Shown: positions 11,773-23,402 of the stretch, piece after piece
How the letters are laid out: each line of letters opens with the position of its first letter
How positions within the stretch are numbered: the first letter of the stretch is position 1
NCBI GenBank assembly: GCA_036924285.1
Contig: JAYKYS010000002.1
Location: 4,030,001 to 4,094,000 of the forward strand
Length of the DNA stretch: 64,000 nucleotides
DNA from: Asterella californica
Taxonomy: Eukaryota > Streptophyta > Marchantiopsida > Marchantiales > Aytoniaceae
Direction: 5' to 3'
Position numbers and translations under genes: made by a program
The notes under the pieces: generated by a model
Database searches by the model: none
Told to the model about the DNA's origin: nothing
The model's input: the letters and a program-made list of their open reading frames with translations, nothing else

Positions 11773-12096
11773 CTACTTCTGTTTCACTTTCTTAGGTACA
11801 GCACGTCTCTTCTGCTCGTCTGGTTTCACTTTCCGCTTCCGCACTTTTCTCTTTTGCTGCTTGTGCTTCGTTTCTTTTTGTTCATGGGACTTGGAATTCA
11901 TGCCGTTTCGTTTATCGCAACCAGCTTTGCCAGTCAAAGAGGTATCATACAACTTCTGCGAGAGATTCTCAAAGCGATTTAAATGACTTCCTAGACGGGA
12001 AGCATTAATGTTCCTCCTCACAATCTTTACGGAGGATTGAGGAAGAGAACGTGCTTTTCCAGTCGAACTCAATGATGGTCCAACAACTGCATACAA
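11773..12096 (-). CDS. basic reading frame, possible last exon of an unidentified gene
   Basis: An open frame of 107 codons, not recognised. It begins MYAVVGPSLSSTGKARSLPQ, continues VKIVRRNINASRLGSHLNRF, and ends in a strongly basic tail rich in K, R and Q (KQQKRKVRKRKVKPDEQKRR). The frame also stays open upstream into AGGAGGTAAAAAG, preceded by an AG, so it could be a terminal exon rather than a complete gene. The tail would suit nuclear or nucleolar targeting. It lies on the same strand as, and just downstream of, the Oxa1-like gene, whose best stop codon is at 12588. I therefore treat it as separate, but it could be an alternative 3' end of that gene. Confidence 0.35.
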   Translation of the reverse strand: MYAVVGPSLSSTGKARSLPQSSVKIVRRNINASRLGSHLNRFENLSQKLYDTSLTGKAGCDKRNGMNSKSHEQKETKHKQQKRKVRKRKVKPDEQKRRAVPKKVKQK

Positions 12097-12587
12097 CTTT
12101 TTACCTCCTACCTGGTTGTATTAAATCAATGTACGGTAAGATTCCTTAAGTACTCCCGCTTCTAGCTGGAGGGAACATCAATAACATCTGCAAGTTGGCG
12201 GAGTACGGATAAAGTGCTTTGGTAAAAGGTGCTTTGGAATATCTAAGGAGAAACGTGAAACATAGAGCTGAGGATCGGCGAATAACTACACCGTCCGTAC
12301 TGTCCATCTACACCTTTCATAAGCAAAACCAAAAGTCGGAACTATGAGAATGGGATCCCCGAGAGCGTAACCAGACAGCAACATGTGAACAGGGTTCAAC
12401 GGAAAACTTATCAGAAGCCTGACTGCGATCGAGCTCTACTCGTACAACACTGAATTGGAAAATATGAAACATATCGCTGCTCTGCAACTTGGACATGCAC
12501 GTTGCGACTCCCTCAGTAGTACTCTATTATGGGAAGTAGCTCAAGCCTAAAATTTACCAGTGCAAGTTCGTTTGGTTTCGTCGTGTC

Positions 12588-15500
12588 TCAGACTTGGAGC
12601 ACTTCATGTGCTTCTTGGACTTTTAGACAAAATTCTTCTGTTGCTTCAGATGAGTTAATCAACAAGGATGTTCTGACATTACGCACAAAAGCTGGGTCGT
12701 CACACCGAATTCCCTCATGACAGACTTCACAGCCATACCATTTCATCTTCCCGGATACTGACAATAAAGACAAGGAACCATCAAACCCCAGCAGATATGA
12801 CCTTCCCGCATCTTCTCAATGGGTTCCAAACAAACCCGTATCATATATCTCCGTATAGCTTCAACGGAAATGGTACGAAAGAAAACTGTACCATTACTGG
12901 TCACATATTCAGCTTCAGATAACTCCACGTTTAGGCCCAAAAGTGAGTGGCTCGGTCAACAGAAAGCTACTCCATGAGTTAATTTGGAGTCTGCTCACAG
13001 GATCGCATCTCCTGCTTCAGCTCTTTGACGTACACATTTATGGAGCTGTCCCACGTGGCAGCACGCTCCAACAACGAAAGGGCTTCTTCTTTCAAGCCCT
13101 CTTGACTCATAGCACTGCACACGAACACAAAGGGTTCACAACCAGCCCACATATCACCTTCTTATATGACGAAAAATTATAAAGGGGAAAGAAGGGAAGT
13201 CAAGGAAAGAGTACTAGAGCACAGAGTGATCAGGGCGTAAAATGATACAGCCCAATACCTGCTAAGGGTGACAAGAGCCCTTAAATACTTCACACGGACG
13301 ACGGATTCCTTGGGCACATTCATACTAATAAGTGGCCTCATCACGTCCACAGCTTCCCGCCTTTTGCCCTGGATCATTCAAATCCATTCAAAGACTCAAT
13401 TCCTCCACTGGTATACCTTGAATTCCGGAAGACAGAAAGAGCAAAGTCCACAACAATCTCGACCAGAGAATAGAGAAGAATGTTAACTGATGGGTGAGAT
13501 GAAGGCCCAAGGCTGACCTGATTATAAAGAGCAATTCCAGCTCCCATCAACGCCGTAATTCTAGGAGCGTCATCTGGAGTCTGTGGAACAGCGATGGAGA
13601 AACTGAGGAGAATGATCAGGCCGTAAGGACAACCAGAGAGCCACTAAATCGTGGACTTTCTTTTATTTGAGATACACAACATCTTTCTTCTTCCACGTCT
13701 TTCATTCGATACAATATGCAACAAAGAAAAGCATGCATGAAACGGCGTGCATGGTCAGAAAAGCTTGTGAGTCCCCACCTTGGACAGTACTAAGCTGTAG
13801 TACTCGAGGGCTTCGGACCACTGACGCTTTTTTATGTATAACATTCCGTATACATTGTACGCCTCAGGCTCGTCTGGGTATTTTTCTAAGGCAAACCTGC
13901 AAGAAATTCGCATCCCGTATGATATGAGAAACCAGAAGAAAGACATTTAAGCATAGAACTATTTGACATGAATAATCACGTCAAATACTGCGGCAGGTCA
14001 CTTCCTACTACATGCAGAGCAACGTGCCGCATTATACAGCAATAATACTGGAATTTAAGCTCACGATGAAAAGACTAGACTATCAGAAAAACTACGCCGG
14101 TGGAAACAAAACAAGTTTTCTTACTTCAGCAAGTTAGTGGCCTCTACTTCACGGTCGTTGGCTACACACTGTGTTGCAGCCTGGTACAGGAACAAGGAGG
14201 ACTTTGTGGTGAGGACACTACTGTCAGAACCATAAAACACCGAACTGCACGCTAAACAAACTCAAAGAAAGCCACGCGCCAAAAGTGAGCGGGAAACCAC
14301 AAGCTACGTCTCAAATTACGGTTTGTAGCTACACAGATGAAAGACTTCAACGCCGAAATTGTGGTTCCTACAAAGTCACACTAAACATCGACAAGACTCT
14401 TAAGAGGGAGATGTACCAGAAGAAGGCCATCCAGATCCAGCAATTCTGGATTGATGTTCCCGGATTCTGTACTCTGAGCATTTTGCTTGGCTCTCTGTTT
14501 CTCCATCTCCGAAAGTAAAGGCAATCCAAACCTCGCGCGAAAACTATCACTCTGGAAAGCGACAGACTGCAACACAAAACGGAATTGCTGAGCGACATCT
14601 TACGAGTAACTAGGAAACTAAGAAACTCAAGATAAAATAAATAAGACAAAGATGAGCGTAAGAAGGTAAAGACAGACGGCTATGACTATCGTTGACTACT
14701 ATCTAAGAAGTTTAGGAGCCACCAGAATGTAAACTCACATCTTTAGTAATAAAAAAGAAGAGGATCAAGCCAAACAGTGTTACCTGAGCTAGATTAAAAA
14801 AATTGTTGGTCAACCAGTACATAAATACACCCTGTAGGGATAAGGCACAAAAGTGTTAAATACAATCTGCACACGTTGACTTGTGTGCTGAACATTATTT
14901 GGCCACAACAGTCTACCTTCCGAAGATGGAGGGGCGTAGACCAGCAGCTTCAAGTATATCGTGGGATAATTCTAGAGCTGTCCACTCAAGCACGACCGTA
15001 ACACATTCGTTGAGGGTGACCGCAGTTAAAAAATGAGAAAGCTTCAATTGGCGAACCAAGAGGACCTCCAGACTGAGAAGATAACTAGATCCGTAACATT
15101 CCTCTACGAACCAGGAGTGACAAACCACAATAACCTGTGGCAAGTAGAAGCCCATAAGAAAAAGCGGTATCGTCACAGCTTCCAACCACCACTGATAAAT
15201 CTGAAAAAACAAGTGAAATTTGTTAGATAAGATGAAACAAAGCCAAGTTCCAACCAAAGGATTTTGGCGGTCAAATTCGGATGCATATATCGCCCCAGGA
15301 ACCGGATGACAGTTATTCTTCCTATATATTTTAGGTGTAAGATACTCCCTCGGACAGGAACAAAACGGAGTATGGACAATTAGTGCACTATGTCATCCAA
15401 CCTTCAAAAGAAAACTGAAGAGGAGAAGCCCTGGGGTACTGTTCACTAACCTTCATAAAAAATCCCATCACTTCATTGCGTGGCTTAATCGTCCGGAACG

Positions 15501-17375
15501 CAACCTAAGATAGCCAGAAGCTACTTCAGCCTGACATACGAGTAAACTACCAAAACAGTTTGCAACTACTCGACATACGTAACACACAAACCACAGCGGA
15601 AACATACCTGAATGTTGACGAAGTAGGTGAGGGCTACAAGTGTGGGAAAAAGAGCGCCCAAAGCACCCTGAACAGGAACAGTCAAATCGGAAAACCAGAG
15701 CACGCCACCCTGCACAATGCAGTAATTTTCGGTCCTGAAAAAGAGGAAAATATGCAAGAGTACAAACGAGGCCTTTCTGCCAAGGTTCTTTGCACGTGAC
15801 ATGTCTACCAGAAATGCATCAGGTAACAGGTTACAGCTAGAGAGAACCTATGAAGGTACTCTTGAGTGGTAGAACACAGTAACTTACAGTGTCAAAACCT
15901 GGGTGAGATGCCATCGCCATTCCTCTTAGAGCTATGATCCAATACAAAAACAGTGGTGCCTGCAATCAAGGCAAATCCAATTCGGTCGGTCAAACTTATA
16001 ATCCGGTCAAGCTAGCACGACATATGTTGATTATGCTGTAACTACGAACATCTTGATAACCTACGAGGAGTCAAAGGATCCACTGAATGGACTTCGAAAT
16101 TCTTTCTCGAAACTAAGACTATCCGAGTGGAAGGAACACAAATACCTGGACAAACCCCGCAATTGCCCAAAAGGGACTTGGAACTCCCAACTCCAAACGC
16201 CTCTCGGTGAAAATTCGGTACTGCTCAGCAAAAGTCTTTCCGGATTCCGGCGGGGGTCTTATTGGTGGTACTGTATAACCACAAGGAAGCGCTATGTGAC
16301 AATGAATTGCAGGACCTTTCGAGCCTAAACCCCGCGTAAACGGTAAAGGACAATAAAGATAAGCAAATGTTTTGCCTCCAACATATAATGCGAAAATTCC
16401 AAACAAGACTACGTCGAAAACATCCAGAGCGACAGATTCTACTACCAATCTTAGAAGACACGGGGCTGTGGTATCTCACAGAGGGACATGGAAGATGCAA
16501 ATTGTGCAGACTTTCTGATGTAAGTGACGGTGAATGGAAAGATAGTTGCTCGAAAAGCGAGTGTTGAGCCAACTATCGTAAGCCACCTGACCAGAATCCA
16601 GTACAGATGAAGGTTTACTTGTTCAACCATAAAAGCGCAGTAACTTGTGTACATACAGTATGACGAAGCACTGAAGCAAAGCTGGACCTCTTGACGGATG
16701 CTTCCAACGTACAGTGAACAACTCAAGGACAGGTAGCGGCACAACTCTCACCCACCAGGGGACTCCAGTCATGGTGTGGACTCCGTCCAGAAGGGCCACC
16801 ACTTCATCCGCAGGCAGCCTAAGTAGACTCCAAATACGTGACCCCAGCGATTCGCTTGTGACAGCTTCCAGAAAGTCTCGTCCTAGTGAAATGGTTTCTC
16901 CAGTTCCACCAGGTAAATTGACTTGGAGAAGCTCCCCGCCACTTCTGCAGCTGCTCTCTTCCAATTCCCCCCTTGTAACCGTCGAATTTACAAAGGGATC
17001 GTGGCCCAAATCTTCAGAGTGATCGGACTGGCTGTTAGAGGAAACACCAGTCTCTGGCTCCATGAACCGATCTGAGTGGCTACCAGAGACAGGGCCTGTA
17101 CCGGAAGCTCTGCTCCACCAACCAAAGTTTCTGCGCTGAACAAAATCACAAGGGGATCCAATGCCCATGGACAATCCTTGGAGTGGCACTAGACTCATGA
17201 TTGCATGTGAGGAAGAGTAGGAATTTCTCAAAAGTTCCTCGCTTTCAGCTGCTCCTCTGCACCAACTTCTCTGAGCAGCAGCTGCTGCTGAACCGTTAGA
17301 ATCTCTCCATACAGACATATGCCGCGGAGGACGCAGGGCAGCGGCCAAAAGTCGTCGTGCATGACGAGACGTCAT
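12588..17375 (-). CDS. Oxa1/ALBINO3-like membrane insertase with C-terminal TPR repeats, about 15 exons
   Basis: YidC/Oxa1/Alb3-family insertase, which puts proteins into the mitochondrial inner or thylakoid membrane. Exons on the minus strand are 17375-16756, 16586-16480, 16270-16146, 15959-15888, 15709-15608, 15504-15451, 15200-15135, 14831-14784, 14566-about 14417, about 14201-14125, 13896-13779, 13580-13518, 13368-13259, 13114-12999 and 12757-12588. Phases agree and give about 665 residues. The long N-terminus is Arg/Ser/Ala-rich like an organelle transit peptide. The YidC core reads GVPWWLTIVGSTLAFR, then SGKTFAEQYRIFTERRLELG, APLFLYWIIALRGM, GGVLWFSDLTVPVQG and GVFMYWLTNNFFNLAQ. TPR-like helices follow (KYPDEPEAYNVYGMLYIKKR; EGLKEEALSLLERAATWDSS). 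Plants have such TPR-tailed Oxa1 paralogues. The exon 9/10 junction uses weak sites, and the last exon (CEVCHEGIRCDDPAF) is less certain than the rest. Confidence 0.85.
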
Positions 17376-17379
17376 TCGG

Positions 17380-18500
17380 TGAAATGCTATCTGATCAAAT
17401 CAAACCCTAGAGTTCAACGCCAACAGAGATGGCAATCCATCCTCCCCGATCTGACCGCCCAGTCCACAGAAATCGCATGGGACTGAACTAGGACCAAAGA
17501 GGGACCAGAACACATACCTCTATTTCATCATATTCTGGCACCGAGAACTGACGGCTTATACTTTTCAGCTACTTTCTAAACCTTGAGGAGATTCCGAAAC
17601 ACAGTACAGCAACGACATCACAAGAAGAACTTGCTGGTTACACTGACGATTTGGAGATTCACTACGGGCAGGCTCACCCAGATTCAAGGAGCAGAATTTG
17701 AATTCAGTACGAAGACGGCCAGAATGAAAGCAGCAACACTCTGTATCAGCAGTCAAGTAACCGCGTCCCAATTGAACTCCCAAAACTGTCTTGTTCAGAT
17801 TCTTCGCGGCAAATGACAGGGGTAGTGATTTTCTTCGTTTGCCAGCATTCCTCTTATCTGCAATTCATGCTTCGGAAGTGACAATTTGACCTCAGTTTTC
17901 CGTTCTCAGGGATTGATAATACCTGGAACCAATCCTCATGCTTGAAGTGAGTGAATTGTGTACAACTCACAACAGTCCTTGCTGAGTCCTTCCAGGGACT
18001 CTCCGCATAAAACACAGTTTCAGTCCCAGTTCCTAAAGAGGAGAAAGAAATTTGGTGAGTTCATAAATATGCCTACTTGATGCAGAATTTGATGACTTTA
18101 GAATATTTAGTTATTTTAGGCCTGAGTATAGAAATAGTGAGGAGTTGTTTGGTTCTGTTAGAAAGATTCCATTGAAATTTATACAAACCTAACCCTTCGA
18201 CACAGGAAATATATCCATGATGTGACTTGATAATCTTTTTATATCTTACATATCTTTAGCGAGCCTCACTGTACAATATTTGTACTATAGTAGAGATCTA
18301 TTACAGGACCACTTCCTGCATCAGGTACTCCGACATTCAATATCAGGGAGATCAGATCCGGGGAATAATAGAGAAAAGAGGAATGGGAAAACAGTTTCCA
18401 TATTCCATTCATGCACTAGAAGTAGAATAAAACATCTCTTGTTATTATGCATAATTTACAGTGTCAGCACGGATGAACAAGTTAAAAACGTATAAATTAA
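17380..18500. other. upstream/intergenic, no supported gene
   Basis: Contains the presumed 5' region of the minus-strand Oxa1-like gene. Only short frames without recognisable motifs are present, and composition shifts to AT-rich after about 18050. Confidence 0.5.
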
Positions 18501-18513
18501 CACTCTTTATTAA

Positions 18514-18909
18514 AGGCATCCCAAATCTCTACATACACTAGTGCTGGCTGACTCTTTGTACATGGGTGAAGGCTGTATATTATTCACCCATGTACACTTC
18601 GTGTACATGGGTGTTTAATATATATCCTAACCTCCCGATGGGAAAGGTTAGGATATATATTAAATTCCTTGTTAAATGACGTTTATTTACAATCTCAATC
18701 TCGGATTTATACCCTGAGGGACGTCTCAGCCTGCTCTCGACTTATAGGTTCTGTCTCGATCAGTTAGCTGTTCCCGGAAAAATTAACTTTTAACATTTAT
18801 AAATTATTTTAATTTTTATTATAGCTTATTATAGCTTATTTTTATAACACTTACATATTTTCCGCTAAGAGAAAACGATTTTCACTGTACAAGTACGTTG
18901 GGGATGCCT
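18514..18909. mobile_element. AT-rich hairpin element with short terminal inverted repeats
   Basis: Ends AGGCATCCCAA (18514-18524) and TTGGGGATGCCT (18898-18909) are near-perfect inverted repeats about 395 bases apart. Inside are two hairpins. TGTACATGGGTGAA at 18557-18570 pairs with 18583-18596, with a third copy at 18602-18613. A perfect 20-base stem runs 18614-18633 with 18645-18664 (TTTAATATATATCCTAACCT). No coding capacity is seen. It resembles a MITE, but no clear target-site duplication is visible. Confidence 0.5.
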
Positions 18910-20740
18910 ATTCACACACTGAACGTTAATTAATATTTTATTAATGGAGAATTTTTTGTCGTGTAACAAAACGAATTTACGGGGTCGTGGTGAACCGGGA
19001 AAGAGGAAGGAAGAGCATCCGGAAAATAGCTAACCCATAGCCTCGCAATTCTAACGCAAGAAGAGTTCTTTGTTTCTTTGAACTTTTCATCGATTTTGTC
19101 TCCCTGAAATACTTTCGACGGTAGTCCATTTGGGGAAAAAACAGTTCTCAAACCTTACCAGACAAATGTTCTCAGAATTTTGAATAAGCATCGATCTCAA
19201 ACTCTACATTCAGACGCGGAATTCACATAAAATAGTACAGAGAGGGAGTGGAGTAGAGTAGAGGGACGAAGTATTTCGGTATATATGAAAGAGACCCATC
19301 AAGTTTTTCTGTAGAATAAATAAAACGAATAATTAAGTTATATAATAAAAACAGTTATTTACTTTAGTGCATGATGGATTGTTATAACGTTAAGTGTCTA
19401 ATACCGTACTGGTAAATCAATTAGTGCATGTGTAAGTGCGAAGTATAATTTAGTAGGTATGAGGTGATCATGCACATGATATAATGTCATTGTATATACG
19501 CAGTAAGAAAACGTGTGAAGAAGGTGAAACTGAAGAAAGCTTCAGTTTGATCTCACGGACCATCTCTTTTAGTTATGCTTTATCATTCTGATTAGAACAT
19601 GCTTCCTTTCTTCAAGAATTATACGTTAACTTGTTATGTGCTTTACTGCTCAAAGAGCAAATGCTTGTTAGAGTTTCATAAATTTGGTTGATCACACCAT
19701 CAGTAAGTTTGTCCTGCCTGATTATATCCTTATTGCTTATTGATTATTATTATTATTATTATTATTGATTATTATTATTGATTATTATTATTGATTATTA
19801 TTATTGCTTGATCGCATCCTTAGCTGACTATCGACAATCAAACTAGTTATTTTATCATGTCATCTTTCAGTTTATGATCTCTAAATATCTCTGTCATTCA
19901 AATATTTTTGATAATAAATATGCTACAGACGATAGATACTAGAGAAGCTTATGTGTATAGTCTGACAAGTCATCGATATGACAAAATGACTGGTTTTACA
20001 GTCCATAGTCAGTCGAGGATGTTATCAAGCACTATAAACCTAGTGGGGTGTGATAAAACAAATTTCGAGTTAGAGTTTATGTGGTATATTTTAGACGCAA
20101 GTTTTTTAAATCACGATTAACATTCCGCCTCTTTGTAAAACCTCTTGTCAATTAAAAATCAACTCTGTATTGATTTTTTAAGAGGCGCAAAAATTACTTT
20201 ATCTCCTCTTGACCTCGTCCTACAGTTTGCGCATCATCGTTTCTTATAATTATCAGTGCACGCATAAATATAATCGATTACAAATTAAGTTAGATTTAGA
20301 TAATAACACTCGTCCGTAAAATTCAAAGACTAATACGATAAATCTCGAAAGCAGAATGATATAAAATCCAGTACTGTACTTGTAATGGAATGAGACCATC
20401 TACAGTCACACCTGATATAATCACATCTTTAGTAGGATCAATTTTTAAAATATTCAATAGGTTATTGTATAGTCATTATCACATTATATGTGAACACAAG
20501 TTGATAAGAAAATACATAATCATGTGAGTATAACGAGAGATAGCTTTTTACACTATTATAACAAACGCTATTTTAGCCCCAATGTTTTTGTAGTTACCCT
20601 TTCATGCACGACGTTCATGAAACAATAGATAAGGTTGACGTCTCTATATTCTTTACCTCTCTAATTATATTTCTTATTATCACAAATTTTTGTAAATCCC
20701 CGTTAATTAAAGTCTTATATACATATAGTCCCTTTTACAC
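18910..20740. other. AT-rich intergenic DNA
   Basis: Strongly AT-rich, with no convincing coding region. The ATT microsatellite at 19739-19806 lies within it. Confidence 0.5.
19739..19806. repeat. ATT/GATT microsatellite
   Basis: Runs of ATT are interrupted at regular intervals by GATT, in a simple-sequence tract of about 68 bases. Confidence 0.95.
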
Positions 20741-20743
20741 TTT

Positions 20744-20834
20744 TCTTAAGTAATGTGATTAGAAATTTATAATCACGAAGCGTTATATTCACAAAACATG
20801 GGGTCCCAAGTGCGTGACCACAACGAGATTTGAC
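20744..20834 (+). repeat. upstream repeat module, copy 1
   Basis: Contains 32 bases at 20765-20796 (core TAATCACGAAGCGTTATATT) that recur exactly on the opposite strand at 32511-32542. Weaker similarity extends on both sides, for example AAGTGCGTGA then AACGAG. This copy lies about 170 bases before the esterase start codon, in the same orientation relative to its gene as the other copy is to the queuine transferase gene. Confidence 0.8.
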
Positions 20835-20964
20835 TGTAATTCGGGAGGGAAATCGGAAAGACAGATTCTCCCTGCTTTCTGGTTTTGTCCTCTTCCCTTT
20901 CCTTGCTAGTGATCGTCAGTACCCTGCGCAAATTTATACCAACGATTAAAGTGGCGCCTCCGCC

Positions 20965-23402
20965 ATGGTAGCAAGGTCGTCGTCCCGTGTCCAATTGTAC
21001 TGCGTGATCAGCATACTTGTCATCCCATGGTCCGTGTATATACTCTCGTTCCAGCCGCAGCGCATTTGGTCGGTGGTTCGAAAAGGCGCTAGAGAAGTGC
21101 AAGAAGGAGCGCAGGGCGACGTGCAGACAGGAGGACTGTCGTCTTCGATATCAGATTCCTCCTGCTCGAGTTCTTTGTACTCTCCTACCAACATGACGTC
21201 CAGTGCCGTCGTAATTTGGCTGCATGGCCTTGGCGACAGCGGAGCTGCCAATGTGGGACTCAAGTCCTTCTTCACCGCTGAGTACATGAAGAACGTGAAG
21301 TGGTTGTTCCCTTCCGCTCCTGTTCAGCGCGTCACTGCAAATTGTGAGTTAGTTTTATTTCAGTTCACTTTCTTCGAGCTGAATTGCGATCGCTTTCTCG
21401 TGATTTTCTCGTGTGTGCTTGACTTATATTTTTAGATCCCGGGAGTCATCGACTATGACAGATTCGTAAATTAACTTCTGTTCAGTTTTATAGTTTATAA
21501 TGTATTTGTTTCCGAAGTACTGCATCATGATGGTATTTTGCTGGATTTCTCAGGGGTGAGACGAATCCTGTCATTATGTCGGTGGTAACGAGTCTCTGCT
21601 TAATAGACAGCAATTTGTGGCTGATTGTAGCGCAACGTTTCTCCTTTCGTGTAGAAATGCTAACTTCTTTGTCTCTGTAGCTTCTCATTCGGTCACCTAT
21701 TTCTTTCATTAGGGTATGCTGTAAGCTCCAAATCTTTGTTCTTTCAGTGTGGAAAGCACAAGGTTTTCTAACTGTGATCTGAGGTTATCGTGTCGCAGAT
21801 GGAGCGTATATGCCGTCGTGGTTTGACGTTGGCGAACTGCCAATCAGCGCAGTAAGATCACCGGTCTTCACGTCTGCTCTGTACTTCGTAGTTAGGAATT
21901 TCATGAGAATGGATGAAGGCCAGCTAGTGTGTCAGTAACAGTTGGGATGTTACCAGTTTTACCTAGATATCCAGATACATGGACGGGTTGCTGTAAAGGT
22001 CTCTGTCGGATGTCTTTGAGTTCTAGTGAACTCTGCAGCTTGTCAAGAATCCTTGCTTATGCCTTCGGGTTCAAGACTCACTCTTACTCAACAGCTGTCC
22101 TTATTGCAGCAATCTCCAGAAATGGAGGAAGGTGTGATCCAAGCTGTGAAATCTGTGCATTCCATGATTGACAAGGAGGTGACGGCTGGTGTTAGCCCAG
22201 ACAAGATCTTTATTTGCGGGTTCAGCCAAGGAGGTAAGTAACAAGTCGTTTTCGTCTGTTCAGAACATTGTTCAGTGGTGATTGTAAGTCTGGTGCATGG
22301 TGGCTGAATCACCATTCAGTTAACCAGGTTAGCATCTAACTACTCTTCATTTGTCGAGGCATACTGCTTGGGACTTTTCGGTGATCCATGTGAATGTCGT
22401 CGTTGACCCGAACGTATGGTTCTCTCGTCTACTCTATCTGTAGCTGTTTCTGTGTTGTTGCAGGTGCCCTTTCACTCGCTAGTGCCTTGTTATACCCGGA
22501 AACCTTGGCCGGAGCAGCTGTATTCAGTGGCTGGGTGCCGCTGAATCCGGAATTCATCAACAAGATTCCGCCCAAAGCCAAGCAGGTATCTCCACGGTAC
22601 TTCCATCATGCTTTGAACATATACTGAGCTAGCTCGTGGAAGGTTTGACTCTGCTGTTCTCTGGAACTGACAGACACCAGTTTTCTGGAGCCATGGTATG
22701 AGCGACAATGTGGTGGACTTTAAATGTGGACAAGCTGGTCCACCTCTTCTCGAGCATGCCGGCGTTGGATGTGAATTCAAGGTATGGATGGTACTGAATG
22801 GATGTCGTCTTCTCAGTCTCTGCGGTCTATCCAGATATCTACTCCCCTCCTACACATGAAGTTCGTTCGGCATCATCTTTCACCGATTTCTTCCTACCTG
22901 TTGTCATGGGCACGACAATGTTGCAAATTGCGTCTGGAGGAGCAGTTTTACTTTCTCTCTTGCCTCTTTTACCGTTGACTGATGTGTGGGATTCGTAGAT
23001 TATTTCTGTCTCTGGAATGATATCCTTCACTTTCACAGATGCCCCTCTCACTACCGTGACGTCTAGGAGAGTAGATGATTTTCAGTGCCAGCAGTTTCAT
23101 TTCCGAGTAGGGCTTTTCCACTGAAGTGAAGAGAAATTTTCGTCAATCCCTGCTTGTTGCATGCGGATGTTATACAGTCTTGACCTTCACTGAGGGTGAA
23201 CCTCAGTGAAGGACTCAGCCAGACTGGCTGCCCTCTATGTTGAGCGTGGAAGATTGAAATTCTTCTGTTAACCTGTTGGCTCGTTGCATGGTGGTGGCGA
23301 CAGGCCTATCCGGGACTTGGACACAGCATAGATGCTGAAGAGCTGTCCGCTTTACAGGAGTGGTTTGGACGTCGCCTAGGAGCCACTTCGGCAAGCTCAT
23401 AA
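20965..23402 (+). CDS. acyl-protein thioesterase-like carboxylesterase, six exons
   Basis: Alpha/beta-hydrolase of the phospholipase/carboxylesterase (APT1/2) family, which cleaves thioester-linked acyl groups from proteins or short acyl esters. Exons are 20965-21343, 21799-21851, 22110-22233, 22464-22585, 22674-22781 and 23304-23402. All sites are GT-AG and phases match, giving 294 residues. The core starts SSAVVIWLHGLGDSGAANVG with the oxyanion-region HGLGD. The catalytic triad is Ser183 in GFSQGG, Asp237 in SHGMSDNVVD and His269 in YPGLGHS. The core matches the usual length of about 220 residues. Ahead of it is an extension of about 75 residues with a hydrophobic segment (LYCVISILVIPWSVYILSF), which looks like a signal anchor or targeting sequence. 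An internal Met before TSSAVVIW would give the usual cytosolic form. Members in plants act in protein de-palmitoylation or deacetylation, but the substrate here is unknown. Confidence 0.9.
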
